Positions 1 through 10,578 of a DNA stretch of 64,000 nt are shown here, in pieces (positions within the stretch are counted from its first letter, which is position 1; every line of letters begins with the position of its first letter). The stretch comes from Cycas panzhihuaensis. Taxonomy: Eukaryota > Cycadophyta. Under the pieces are notes generated by a model. The model saw nothing but the letters and a program-made list of their open reading frames with translations. It was not told where the DNA came from and ran no database searches. A program made the position numbers and the translations under genes. The stretch lies in the NCBI GenBank assembly GCA_023213395.1, contig CM041465.1:124937741-125001740 (forward strand), written 5' to 3'.

Positions 1-1115
1 TATTTTTCACTAGGAATGAAATGAGATATAGAAAAATAAGTATTTTGGTGTTTACCATGTTAAAACATAAAAATAGAGCATAAACACCCTACTAAATTGG
101 TTCAACCATTAAAGACTCCATCACAAAAGTAGAAAATTATTTATATTGATTTTATCACCAAGTTACCTTTAAGCAAGAAGAATGATAATTAGATGATAGA
201 GGTAATCAATGAACTCACAAAGTCTACACACTTTATTCTTGTATAATTGATGCACTAAGCAATCAATAAAGTTTTTGTCTTCATAAAGAAAGTGATACAA
301 TTACATTCGATACCAAAAGAAATTATTATGGATAGGGATATGAGACTTGCTTCCTAATTTTGGCAAGAGTTTTTCAAGGAATTAAGCATTAAGCTAAAGT
401 TAAATATAGCTATGACCTCAAGATAAACATACAAACAAAATTAGTAAATTGAATAGTTAAAGATATATGGTAAATGTATGTGGTATAAAAATTGACCTAA
501 TGGGAAGAATATTTACACCTAATTAAGTTTGTCTATAATAAAAGCTACTATATCTTGATAAACATAAGTCCATTTGAAGCATTATATGGGCATAAGTGCA
601 ATACAACAGTAAATTAGGATAATATAGAAAACCAATGTATAATTAGCTCGAAAATATTGTAGGAGATGGAGAAGCAAGTTATCAACATAAAAAAGCACTT
701 GAAGGTAATACAAAATTAATAAAAATGATACTATGACTCATAGAGAATAACCAAAACACTTAAAACATTAAAAACCATGTGCTCCTACACATTAGGACAA
801 AGCAAAGTTCCCTAAAATTAAGCAAATGCTAAAAGGAATAGGACCAATTACACAAACACTTGCATTACCTCCTAATATAAATATATATATTGTCTTTAAT
901 GTTTTATTATTAAAAGAATATGTATATGATTCTAATCATATTATTCATTAGTCTGTCATTCAGATGGAATTAGGGGCATAATTTGAAGTGGAAGACACAC
1001 AAGTACTAGATTGCAAGATGAAAGTACTATAGAACTAAGCCATCGAATAAGTATAATAGAGATATATAACACCTAAAGAAGCCACTTGGGAACTTGCCAA
1101 AGCCATGTAGTAGTA
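1..1115 (+). pseudogene. Ty3/gypsy integrase and pol C-terminus remnant (element A, upstream copy)
   Basis: Translated with stops and frameshifts tolerated, this is the end of a plant gypsy polyprotein. The window opens inside the integrase zinc finger (a C-x2-C pair near 50-65). Next come the core start (DFITKLP near 152-172), a degraded DRD block near 330, and SPFEALYGHKCNT near 570-608. The conserved tail before the LTR includes LLKEYVYDSNH near 910-940 and KEATWELA near 1078-1100. In intact elements this region catalyses cDNA insertion and may bind chromatin. Stops are frequent, so it is dead. A polypurine tract and an LTR follow directly, as expected for a pol 3' end. Confidence 0.8.
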
Positions 1116-1328
1116 CTATCTTCATTTATTCACATGATAAGCTACATCAAGGATGGTGTTATCTTTAAGAGGAGGAATGTAGTAGCCCAACTTAGGCACC
1201 TTGTACACCTCGTTTACATTAGTATTATCCTCATTTATTCACATGACAATCTACATCAAAGATGATACTTTCTCTAAGGGGAGGAGGAATATAATAGCCT
1301 AATTTAGGCACCTTGCACGTCTCATTTG
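1111..1328 (+). repeat. 109-bp tandem duplication spanning the polypurine tract and LTR start
   Basis: Two diverged copies lie head to tail with a period of about 109 bp, starting at 1111 and 1220. Each holds a TTCATTTATTCACATGA-like block, an ACATCAA block, a purine run (AAGAGGAGGAA, AAGGGGAGGAGGAA) and an LTR-like start (TGTAGTAGCCCAACTTAGG, ATAATAGCCTAATTTAGG). The PPT and the first bases of U3 are therefore present twice. Confidence 0.8.
1166..1177 (+). other. Polypurine tract of element A (plus-strand primer site)
   Basis: The purine run AAGAGGAGGAA abuts the TG that begins the LTR. In LTR retrotransposons such a tract resists RNase H and primes plus-strand DNA synthesis. A second copy lies at about 1275-1290 inside the tandem duplication. 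Confidence 0.7.
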
Positions 1329-1580
1329 CATATTTTATTATGACCCTCCTTATCTGCTAATTAATTATTTAATTATCAAGGAAGAGATACCTTAAATGGT
1401 TGTAACTATTTATGAAAGGACCATATTATGTACATATATATAAACCTTCAATTGTAACAATCATCATCACTTCTCTTTGATCAATTAATTGTTAATATAC
1501 TTTCAAGAATGTGTGTGCTCTCACTTACTCTTTGAAACCTAAAAATTACTTCTAGCTAATTACAAGCAAGGTTCATAACA
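1178..1580 (+). repeat. LTR of gypsy element A, shared by two internal regions
   Basis: It begins TGTAGTAGCCC after a polypurine tract and ends TTCATAACA before a primer-binding site. It is therefore both the 3' end of the pol remnant on its left and the 5' LTR of the gag region on its right. Its last 230 bases match the LTR at 10579-10836, for example TATACTTTCAAGAATGTGTG and GGTTGTAACTA. Its extra length comes partly from the 109-bp duplication. Confidence 0.8.
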
Positions 1581-1582
1581 AG

Positions 1583-1594
1583 TGATATTAGAGC
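1583..1594 (+). other. Primer-binding site, initiator-Met tRNA type
   Basis: TGATATTAGAGC matches the plant initiator-methionine PBS TGGTATCAGAGC at 10 of 12 positions. It sits 2 nt (AG) downstream of the LTR end. The same 2-nt AG spacer occurs in the other gypsy-type elements of this window. Confidence 0.7.
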
Positions 1595-2129
1595 ATCACT
1601 TTTGGCACTATGGGCATTCTATTATGTGTTTTCATGTAATGAATTTGATAAGCATCTAACAAATTGGGCAAGGAGATAATAAATTATTACTACATTTTTG
1701 CTTAACCTCATGTTGAATCTTACACTACCATTAAAATCATATTCTATTAACTTCATCATCCATATATCATTCACTAAAATAAGATAAACATTTTATAGTT
1801 AAGAAATAGATATATCATTTCACTTGTGCACATATATATATATATTTGATCTCTATAAACAATCAATTTGGAGATGCATATATTATTTCACTTATACACA
1901 TATATAAATATATATCTAAGCTGGACAAACATCCTCTCTCTCTCTCTCTCTATATATATATATCAATTCCTCCATGATATTATAAATCATTGCATTACAA
2001 ATTATTATCTCCACTATATTAGAAGTCCTTACCATTTAAGGCTATAGTTGCCATAGCAATTTAACATAAAGGCAAGGCATTACGATTATATTTGCTATGT
2101 TTGCCTAAAGCATAACAATCTAAATGAGT
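1595..2129. other. Untranslated leader of element A with CT/TA microsatellite
   Basis: AT-rich, no open frame. A (CT)n run at about 1933-1950 passes into a (TA)n run at 1951-1963. It lies where a gypsy 5' leader is expected, between PBS and gag. Confidence 0.4.
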
Positions 2130-2690
2130 CAAGTCAATATATTCTTGTCGTGGCGACTGCCTCATTGGCCATTCCTAGTTATACCCTCGTAGCCAACCGT
2201 ACGTAGTATTAAGATACTCATTGTCTATCTATTAAGATATTCGCCATATTGTAATATATATAGGGTTGTCACAGGTCTATTAACAGCCATATTAACAATT
2301 GCATCGTATTACGATATTCACCATACTTATGTCAGTTGTGTCTGCATTTTAAGTCGCTGGAATACGTAAACGTAAACGTATTTAAGTCAATTATTTGGCC
2401 ATAATCTATATTAATCAGTCGTGTCTGTTTTGATCTACGTCACCCATATTCTCATATCTTCGATCTTCAGATTGAATCGGCCACATACAATCTCTGTCGC
2501 ACTATTATTCTGTTCATATTTCTCCATCAGCCATCATCTAATATCCTCTCCGTCCATCGTTCGTCGCCTTGTCATTGTGTTCGTCCTTCTTGTCCATCCG
2601 TCATTTAGTATCATCTCCATGGACGTCCGCCGCCCTGTCAATTCCATTCGGCTGTTATTCCGTGTCGTTGCTCATACAAAATACAATATA
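2130..2690. other. CpG-retaining segment of unknown origin
   Basis: This stretch is rich in CG dinucleotides (CGTCCATCGTTCGTCGCC near 2550, GACGTCCGCCGCCC near 2623, a CGTAAACGTAAACGTA run near 2366), whereas the DNA around it is almost CpG-free. An open frame crosses it on the plus strand (2421-2771), but its protein resembles nothing I recognise and is low in complexity. It may be a separate, younger insertion or sequence that escaped methylation-driven decay. Confidence 0.35.
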
Positions 2691-2770
2691 TATTATATAA
2701 ACATCCCTGTCACTATATTTCATCTTCATCATCACTTTTATATCACATGGTTACAACATTTTAAATTATA

Positions 2771-3829
2771 GTTTTAATAGTTTTTAAACATAATACATAT
2801 TTAATTTCATATTTACTTTATAGTTATTCACATCATCAAGTAATATAAGTTATTAATAAGTATTTATATCCTCTGCAATTGCTTTTGTTAAAAAGTGACG
2901 TATTCATTATATATTTTATTAGGCTTGCCAAATACATATCTTATTATTACCTATTGATGTAGTGCTATACTTTTTGTGACAAAAAAATTGTATAGAAAAT
3001 TAATAGAAACAAGAAATGATAAATCTTTCAATTGGTGATAGATACTTCATTTTTTATGTTCTTGCCATATAAAATTGACATAAATGGTTACTCAAAACAT
3101 CACAATGATAGAAAGTGATCAGTAGGATTGAACTTACAATTCAATCTAAAAGGATATAGCTAAACCCATTATCCAAGCATTTCATAAAGTTATTTAGATA
3201 TCAAACATTCTCTTAAACTATATCCTATATCAGATTTTAGATAAATTGACGATCATGGTAGTAGGGGAAAAAAAAGGACATAATTGTTCCTTACTTCGAA
3301 GATGAATGAATTAGTCACCAGTCATATGTTAGAGTCCAAACTACAAAGAATTATTCAAGTCCTCAAACAACTCAAGTTAATCTTGATAATAAATCTATCA
3401 AAAAATATCTTAATAACTATCAAAATTAAACTCCTGAAGAATAAAAAATGGTTGGATTTTAAGCATACTTTAACTATTTACAAACTATACAATCACAAAA
3501 AAAAAGAAAAAACTGGAAAAAAACATGATACAACACTTTAATATTGAGTAGAAATCACACGAACCAAGAGTAGAGATTCAACAAATGAAAAACTATTTTC
3601 GTCTAGTTTAAATTGAGCCACTAAAATAAGTTACTTTAGCCACTCTACACATAGATAGAATAACATGCAAATTGTGGCAATGTTTAAAACATACTTCATT
3701 TTAAAACTAATAATCAACTTAGAAAGAATTTGTTCATTTATTCATTAAACAATTTAAAACAATAACTAATTGTGATTACCATTGTGAATTGTGAAATTTA
3801 AAATAAACTAAATCTATAAAAGAATATAA
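2771..3829. other. AT-rich DNA, probably decayed gag N-terminal half of element A
   Basis: I see no reliable domain. The lysine-rich open frame at 3284-3541 looks like a composition effect. Position between leader and the recognisable gag end suggests decayed gag. Confidence 0.3.
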
Positions 3830-4056
3830 CACAACTTTCACTAAGTTAAATTATATATTAGAAGACATCCTGACCCATAGACTTATCCAATTATGTATTG
3901 ATGGCCCTATAACAGAGATCCAAACTAATGTCAAGGTCTAAGAACCAAAAGATCTTAACAAAGCAATACAATTAGTTAGAATACATAAAGATAAGCTCAA
4001 CGCATTATATAAAATAAATACAAACTTCTATATTCCTCTACCTATTTAACATAATC
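3830..4056 (+). pseudogene. Gypsy gag C-terminal half of element A, part 1
   Basis: The translated text (FIDG/IDGPITEIQTNV, then PKDLNKAIQLVRIHKDKL) fits the end of the plant retrotransposon gag domain, where a hydrophobic IxGL segment is followed by an EA..LAR..E block. Gag forms the particle shell. It runs to the left TSD of nested element G1 at 4056 and resumes after 9560, where the proline-rich linker and zinc knuckle continue, so G1 split this gene. Confidence 0.6.
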
Positions 4057-4527
4057 TATAGCGATTCTTTTACCAAAACAATACAAAATTGGAGTAAAAT
4101 ATAGCCAATTTACATAAAATAAAATTTATATAGCAATTTCCTTGTATAAAAATATTCAGATTAAATGTATAACAAGTATAAATCAAAGTACAACTACTGA
4201 AATTAAGATCAAATTGCAGTCAAAATATAAATAGATGGTTGAAAAGGTACCAATACACCTGTAAAGTTCACCGAGCCCTCCGAGGTAGGGATCCTCCTAA
4301 AAAATGTAGCCTTAAGGCTAAAATTTGCACTTGCCAAAGGTTAAAATTAGAGAGGAAAACCTATACATAATGATGATCAAATGGCCTCCCAAGGGTCCCT
4401 ATTTATAGGCGCACCAACTAAGATAATAGAAGTCGGCTATAGAGATAAAAGATGCACAAAAAATACAATTATAAGTTAGCCATAGCCTTGTATAGGAGTC
4501 AGCTAGACTTAAGATAGGGTTGCTTCA
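4057..4527 (-). repeat. 3' LTR of G1
   Basis: 471 bp, matching 9089-9560 along its whole length (shared TGTAGCCTTAAGGCTAAAAT and GGTCCCTATTTATAGGC). A TATA-like TATAAATA (minus strand, 4400-4407) is present. The inner edge abuts a purine-rich tract. Confidence 0.9.
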
Positions 4528-4543
4528 AGACCCCCCCTCCCCA
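4528..4543 (-). other. Polypurine tract of G1
   Basis: The minus strand reads GGGGAGGGGGGG immediately before the 3' LTR. It is the plus-strand primer of the element. Just inside it lies TGCTTTACCCTCAAAGCAC (plus-strand reading), a motif also seen at the same place in elements B and C. Confidence 0.85.
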
Positions 4544-4559
4544 TGAAACTGTGCTTTAC

Positions 4560-4903
4560 CCTCAAAGCACTAGTAGATTCAGAAATTATTTTAACCATTC
4601 GTCTTTCTCCCATGTGGCATCTTCAATGTCTAGGTCCTTCCATTTGATCAAGTGTTCTCTAATGTGTCTACTCCTAAGCACTTAGGTGCAGGTTTATAAG
4701 ATTCCTTCAGGCTTCAATGTCATCTTTCCTTTTTCATTAAGCTCTAGTATGTTAGATTGTAGAAGTATCTTCTTACCAACTTTCTTTTTCAGACATGAAA
4801 CATGGAAGATGTTGTGGATCTTTGTGCCTACTCGTAATCTTAATTGATATGCAACTTCACATATCTTGTTGGTGATTTCATAGGGACCAAAATATCTGGC
4901 CAT
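4560..4903 (-). pseudogene. G1 integrase C-terminal domain and chromodomain
   Basis: The minus-strand frame carries ARYFGPYEITNKICEVAYQL and KIHNIFHVSCLKKK, the classic beta-rich block that follows the core of plant gypsy integrases. After a break comes WKDLDIEDATWEKDEW near 4590-4640, a chromodomain signature. In live elements this tail directs integration towards particular chromatin. Stops separate the two blocks, so no intact protein is made. Confidence 0.85.
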
Positions 4904-5800
4904 GAGTTTGTGATTGCTTATTCTCTGTAGTGAATCCTGTTTGTATAGTTAGATCCGCAAGAAAATCAAGTCGACAACTTTAAGTTTTCTTTAAGAATAT
5001 TTTTTATCAGATTGTTGCTTCATCCTATTTTGTGCCATTGCTAGATTATCCTTTAACTTGGCGATGGTCTCTTCTGCTTGTTTTTTGCATTCCTCCACTT
5101 ATTGGACTTTTGATAGTCTGTTCTAAGTTGGTAGTGAGGGTGGATGATACCCATATAAAGCCTGGTAGGGTATTATCTTTGCTGCAGAATGATAAGTGGT
5201 GTTATACCACCATTATGTTAAGTGTAGCCAACGATGCCAATGTTTTTATTAGTTTGAACAGAAGTTTCGTAAGTATCCTTCTAAGCACTTATTGATGATT
5301 TTTATTTACCTATCAGTTTATGGGTGGTAAGCCGTGCTCCTCTTCAGTTTTGTGCCTATGCCTTTGAAAAGATCTTGCCAAAATTTACTAGTAAATTTTG
5401 GGTCACGATCACTTATGATTGCTTTTAGAAACCTATGTAAATGGTGGATCTCCTTCATGTATAAATCTGTGATGTCGTTGGCCTTAGCTATTGATTTCAA
5501 ACCCCTGAAGTGGCCATATTTTGTAAGGTGATCTACTATGACCAGAATTACATCTTTTCCTTCTGAATAAGGTAGTCCTATTATGAAGTCCATGGAGATT
5601 TCATCCCATTTCTACCCTAGAATTGGTAATGGTTAGAGTGATCTAGGTGTTCATATGCATTTGATCTTATTTCTTTGGCAGGTACTGCACTCTTCCACAA
5701 ATTTCTAAATGTCTATTTTTAAGCCTTTCCAATAAAAATAAGCTCTTATTTTTCTATAAGTCTTGTCGATCCATGTGTGACCTACTAAGGGTGTGGAGTG
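4904..5800 (-). pseudogene. G1 integrase (zinc finger and catalytic core)
   Basis: The zinc finger reads HTWIDKTYRKIRAYFYWKGL and then VEECSTCQRNK near 5660-5790. The core has [20 protein letters not shown] at its start and [16 protein letters not shown], which hold the first two catalytic aspartates of the DDE triad. TAYHP follows at 5318, then a stop and further recognisable text (NKCLEGYL, ALYGYHPPS) to about 5100. A clean 91-codon frame covers 5318-5593. The rest is interrupted. Confidence 0.85.
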
Positions 5801-6119
5801 AGCCTCTTATAATATTATATCCTTTAATGTTGATTTCCTTGGGATGCAGATCTCCCCTTTCAAAGTATTACTCCTTTCTGTATTTTATATAAGCCAATTT
5901 GATCTTCACTTGTTTTGTCCATTAACTGCTTGTATTTTGAATCATTGTTGTACTCTTCCTTTATTACCTCGTGCCAGGCTAGAGCGGCTATTGATATTAC
6001 TTATATTGCTAATTGTTCGTGACTTCTTCTAGGATCCTTAAAAGGGTGATTGTAATTACATCATCTTTGTCATTTCTGTATATGATGGAGAAGTCAAATG
6101 ATTGTAATTTGCTTAACTA

Positions 6120-6435
6120 TTTTTATTGCTCATCTAACAATCTATTTTGACTTAAGAACTACTTGAGACTGTCGTGGTCTATCCATACTTGAAAAGAGCT
6201 CCCAAGTAAGTATTGTCTCCATTAGTAGATTATGTGCATTATTGCCAACATCTCTTTGTCATAAATTAGCTTTAACTTCTCTCTATTATTTAGTTTCTTG
6301 CTTTTGTATGATATTATCCTTTTATCTTGAAGTAGGAATGCTCTTATACCAAACCCTGATGCATCACATTCCAAAATGAATAACTTTGAAAAATCTGGGG
6401 TTACTAAGATTGGGCTCTTACCATAGTGCCTTTAA
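6120..6435 (-). pseudogene. G1 RNase H domain
   Basis: The translated text includes VTPDFSKLFILECDASGFG (first catalytic aspartate in CDASG), YDKEMLAIMHII (catalytic glutamate) and DHDSLK, the usual gypsy RNase H landmarks in order. The domain degrades the RNA strand during reverse transcription. Several in-frame stops and a frameshift make it a relic. Confidence 0.75.
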
Positions 6436-7260
6436 GCTCTTCAAAGACATTGTTGGTCACTTCATTCTATGTGAAAGTATCCTTCTTCATTAGGTTCGTT
6501 AATGGAGTTGCTATGTTGGCATACCCTTTTATGAATTTCCTGAGATAACCTATTGCTCTTAGAAAACTGTGAACCTCTATGACATTCCTTAGTGTTGGCC
6601 ACTTAACGATTGCTTGGACCATTTTAGGGTCAACCTTGATTCCCTCTAAAGTAATTATATAACCCAGGTACTTGAGTTCCTATTGACCAAATAAGTATTT
6701 TTTCTTGTTGGCAAAGAATAATTTTTTTGTTATAACTTTTAAGACTAACCTTAGATGTTCTAAATGTTTGCTTTATGTTTTGCTATAGATGAGGATATCA
6801 TAAAAAAAATAGTAAGAATTTTCTTAAGAATTCCTTTAATGTGGAATTCATAATAGCTTGAAACGTTGTTGGTGTGTTGGTTAAGCCAAATGGCATCACT
6901 TTGAACTTGAATAATCCTTTATGAGTTCTAAAAGTTATTTTGTGGACGTCTTTCTCTTTGATCCTAATTTGATAATATTTGGATTAAAGGTCGATCTTAG
7001 AAAAGTATTTTACCCCATGTATTTCATCCAATAATTTATCAATATTAGGGATTGGATATCTATTCTTTATAGTCAATTTATTTAGTCATCTATAGTCTAT
7101 ATACATCTTGAATGTCCTATCTTTCTTGGGACTAATTACCACTAGTGAAGCAAATGGGATTATACTATTTTGGATATGACCTTATATAAGTAATTCCCTT
7201 GTTATGCTCTCGATTATTTTCCTTATGTTGTACAAGTACTTGTATGGCTTTATATTTACT
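6436..7260 (-). pseudogene. G1 reverse transcriptase
   Basis: Landmarks in order are [63 protein letters not shown] and TTFQAIMN. The active-site block reads FYDILIYSK near 6775-6805. The family usually has two adjacent aspartates there (FxDDILIYS), and one is missing, so polymerase activity would be lost even without the surrounding stops. Position between protease and RNase H is standard. Confidence 0.85.
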
Positions 7261-7499
7261 GGTGTGACTCCTAAAATTAAGTCAATCGCATGATGAGTCT
7301 CTCTCGCTGGAGGTAATCCTTTTAGTTCTTTGAATACTTATTTGTAGTTGTCCAAGATGTTCTAGATATCTATAGGAATTTCTTGGATTTCAATTTTGTG
7401 GCATGATACTATATATGTTAGTGCTTTTTTCCACATAATTTTTTCTATTCTATAAGATGATACTAGATGTATAAGTGGATTTTGGGTCCACAAGTATGT

Positions 7500-7860
7500 A
7501 TTTTGTTCTATTTATTCAGAAGCACATGGATTTGGTCATATAGTTAGTGACTGTATTCCCTAAGGTCTGTATCCATTGTACCCCTAAGACTACGTCGACT
7601 CCTCCTATTTGCATTGTGAACATGTTGGAATTCAAGGGGTACTCACCAATTTTTAAGTTGATATTTTTATAGAATCCTTCGCAGGGCGTCGTCTTCCCAT
7701 TGGCAATTGAGACTTGGAAGGTCTTCAACGGTTCTACCTTTATTCCTAACTTATGTGTTATTGGTCTATTGATGAAGTTATGGGTACTTCCACTATCCAC
7801 TAGTACTTCTATTAGAGCACCTTTCAGCATCCCTTCGAATCGTAAGGTTTGGGGTGCCAT
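7500..7860 (-). pseudogene. G1 aspartic protease
   Basis: An open frame of 114 codons covers 7516-7860. It starts TLRFEGMLKGALIEVLVDSG, with the catalytic DSG triad at about 7789-7797 followed by STHNFIN. The second half carries GGVDVVLGVQWIQTLG, the hydrophobic strand and LG.QWL motif of plant gypsy proteases. The enzyme would cut the Gag-Pol polyprotein. The domain itself is intact, but its links to gag and RT are broken. Confidence 0.85.
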
Positions 7861-7899
7861 ACTCTATCTTGTTATGGCCTGCAGGGAGATTTAAACATT

Positions 7900-8990
7900 C
7901 TCGATGTCAATTTCTAGTAATTCCTCTAGCTCAGCTTCAACTTGTTCATTATCGTTTTCCTTCTCTTGTATTGTTTCCTCTTCTGGTTGTTTTGATATAT
8001 CTAGTTCTTCATTATTTAACATGAATACCTTCTTACCTAGGCATTGGTGTTCCCTGTTCTATTTTCCTCTGCATTTAAAGCATGTGCCTTCCTTGTGTTC
8101 CTCACGTGTAGGATTTTCTATTGTGCTTTTGATTGCGAGAAGAGCATCAACTTTGATACCTAATCAATTCTAATTTGTGGTGGGTGGTGGTGGCATCTCT
8201 ATTTTGCATACAAAAGTTGATCAAGTTTCTTTGAGTTCAGCTTCAATGCATCTTGCGTGTTTTATAACTTCTTCCAGTGCTCCATGTTATTGTGCTAGCA
8301 CACAGAATCTTATCGGCACCTTGAGACCACTTATATATGTTTCCCTGAGGCATTCCTGAGGGATATTTAATGTGATCATGCATTGTAGCATCTAGAATTA
8401 TTTGGTATATTCTCAAACTGACCATATTTACTGAAGTCTTGTTAGTTGAGCAAAGTAATCCATGGCCCACGAATCTTTCGTATTATTGCTCTAAAGTTCT
8501 CTATTCCTGTTGTTGTGATCCTATCATATTTTTCCACTAATAATACCAATTTAGGGCTCGTCCATATAGGTGATGAGGTGATAGGAACAATTTCTATCTC
8601 TAGTGTCTGGTTAACTACAAAGTAGGTTTCCATCTAAAGTAGCCAAGCTCTTATGTCCTACATTTTTTCAATATCAAATTTCTCCAATACAATCTTTGTG
8701 TTCGTGGGGATTCCTTGTGGTCTCATGTTTCTTTGTTGAAAAGTGAATCCTTCTTTGAATCTACGTTCCTAGTTTTCGTGGTCTATATCTTGATCAGAAT
8801 CCTAGATTTGTTTTACTTTTGGCTAGATTATTTCTTGTCTTTCTAATCTACCATTGAGGTTTTTGATTTATTGTATTAATTCTTACACGACTACTATCAT
8901 CTTTTCTACGATTTGTTCCTCAGACTCTTGGGATCTTGGCATTCTGTTCGACATTCTAATTTTCTTAGATCTCAATTCTATTTCAGTTCT
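7900..8990 (-). pseudogene. G1 gag with zinc knuckle
   Basis: Downstream of the 5' LTR on the minus strand. A gag-like zinc knuckle (CFKCRGK then an interrupted REHQC) lies near 8040-8095, preceded by gag-like text (the MHDHIKYPSGMPQ segment near 8340-8400). The order gag, knuckle, protease is normal. Frames change several times, for example open stretches at 8243-8470 and 8442-8633. Gag assembles the particle and binds RNA. Confidence 0.6.
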
Positions 8991-9074
8991 TTCTATCTTT
9001 CACGGGTGGGAGGGTGGGTCAAAATTCCCTTCCCTTTGGAAAATATTCCCTTAAAATTTTTTCTTCAAAATGAA

Positions 9075-9086
9075 GCTCCAATATCA
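9075..9086 (-). other. Primer-binding site of G1
   Basis: The minus strand reads TGATATTGGAGC, 9 of 12 matches to the initiator-Met PBS, 2 nt (AG) from the LTR end at 9089. Confidence 0.65.
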
Positions 9087-9088
9087 CT

Positions 9089-9560
9089 TATAGTGATTCT
9101 TTCACCAAAATGATACAAAAATGGAGCAAAACATAACCAATTTACAGAAAACAAAACTCAAATAGTAATTTCCTTGTATGAAAATATCTAGATCAAATGT
9201 ATAATAAGTATAAATCAAAGTATAATTACTGAAATTAAGATCAAATTGTTATCAAAATATAAATAAATAATCGAAAAGGTACTAATACACTTGTAAAGTT
9301 CACTAAGCCCTTTAACACAGGGATTCTCCTCAAAAAATGTAGCCTTAAGGCTAAAATTCTACACTCACCAAGGCCAAAATTGGAGAGGAAAACCTACAAA
9401 CAATGATGATCAAATGACCCCCCAAGGGTCCCTATTTATAGGCATATCAACTAGGATAATGGAAGTTAGCCAGAGAGATGAAAGATGCACCAAAACTATA
9501 ATTAGAAGTCGGTCGTAGCCTTGTATAGGAGTCGGTCAGACTTAAGACAAGGTCACTTCA
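9089..9560 (-). repeat. 5' LTR of G1
   Basis: 472 bp, paired with 4057-4527. It carries the promoter side of the element, with a TATAAATA box on the minus strand at 9433-9440, inside GCCTATAAATAGGGACC. The outer end is followed by TSD copy TAATC (9561-9565). Confidence 0.9.
9433..9440 (-). promoter_or_regulatory. TATA box in the G1 5' LTR
   Basis: TATAAATA on the minus strand, conserved in both LTR copies and placed within the LTR as expected for the RNA polymerase II promoter of the element. Confidence 0.6.
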
Positions 9561-10560
9561 TAATCCATTACCAAATACTCAGCATAAACCATTATTGATC
9601 AATTTAAATTGACCTATCAAACTAATCATTCAAAAGACAGGGATAGAACAAGAAGAATTAAGGAAAAAAGACATGTTCTTTAGATACGAAGAGAAGTGGG
9701 CTCCTAGGCATAGATGTCAAAGGAACCAATTATGTACAATTAGATTATTGTATGACAATAATATTGATAAAGAAGAACAAGAATAGAGTTTAGAAAATAA
9801 ATAAGGAGATTATTATAATTATGAGCATCAGGGGAATTACTGTAATCTCAAGGTTGACAATCCAAAAATATCATTCTCATCTATGAGTAATTTCACTTGA
9901 TCAAATACATTAAAATTACAAGGATCTATCTAAAATCAAGTTGTTACAATCTTGATAGATTTAGGTAGCACTTATAATTTTATTAATAAGAACTATGCTT
10001 AGTAACCAAGATCATTTCTATTAAGGACTTCCTATTTCTAGGTAAGTGTTGGAGGAACATAAGTAATATCAAGCCAAGGCATGATAAAAACCCTTAGTCT
10101 CATTATAAGTAATATCAATATTATATAAGACTTTTATGTTATTGATGTAGGAGGTATAGATATTATGTTAGGTAGTCAATGGCTGAGTACACTTGTAACT
10201 TTCGAAATGAATCTATATGAGTTATTCATAAGATTTAGGAAAGAAGGAAGAACCATCATGTTTTCAAGAAGAAACCTAAGATAAGCCAAAGTAATATCAT
10301 ATGAAGAAACTGGAAAATATCCTTAAGATATAAGGGCTCAATTTTTTATATTCCAAGCAAGAATTAACTTGACAATTAAAAGAGCTAAAATATGTAAAAC
10401 ATCCCAAAAATATGAAAATTATTGCCAAGGTCTTCAAATAGAATTATCTTCTAATAAAAGCCTACAACATTCAAGTAATATCCTAATGGACACAAACTTA
10501 ATAAATGACAATGTTTATTCTAAGGACTGCAATCATTTAACTATGTTTTGTAGATGAAAC
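9561..10560 (+). pseudogene. Element A gag part 2 (zinc knuckle) and aspartic protease
   Basis: This continues the gag cut by G1. EELRKKDMFFRYEEKWAPRH.C near 9655-9710 is the gypsy zinc knuckle, with its first cysteines lost. TLKLQGSI near 9910-9933 leads to VTILIDLGSTYNFINK near 9940-9990, where the protease DSG triad is altered to DLG. VGGIDIMLGSQWLSTL near 10140-10190 is the second half of the protease. RT, RNase H and integrase are absent: the protease region soon runs into a purine tract and LTR, so pol has been deleted here. Confidence 0.8.
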
Positions 10561-10565
10561 ATCTT

Positions 10566-10578
10566 AATAGGGAGGAAT
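10566..10578 (+). other. Polypurine tract before the A 3' LTR
   Basis: AATAGGGAGGAAT directly precedes the TG at the start of the LTR. Confidence 0.6.

Larger units (their letters stand above)
4057..9560 (-). mobile_element. Nested Ty3/gypsy retrotransposon G1
   Basis: A complete minus-strand element of about 5.5 kb. LTRs are 4057-4527 (3') and 9089-9560 (5'), and the insertion is flanked by the perfect 5-bp duplication TAATC (4052-4056 and 9561-9565). In element orientation the order is PBS, gag, protease, reverse transcriptase, RNase H, integrase and chromodomain, the usual gypsy order. All domains are recognisable, but many stops and frameshifts break the frame. It interrupts the gag gene of element A, so it is younger than A. 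Confidence 0.92.

Noticed and set aside
3284-3541. Lysine-rich 85-codon open frame
   Set aside because: Composition follows the A-rich DNA; no motif, and it lies where decayed gag of element A is expected.
7904-8173. Plus-strand serine-rich frame of 89 codons
   Set aside because: It is the antisense of the G1 gag linker and zinc knuckle.
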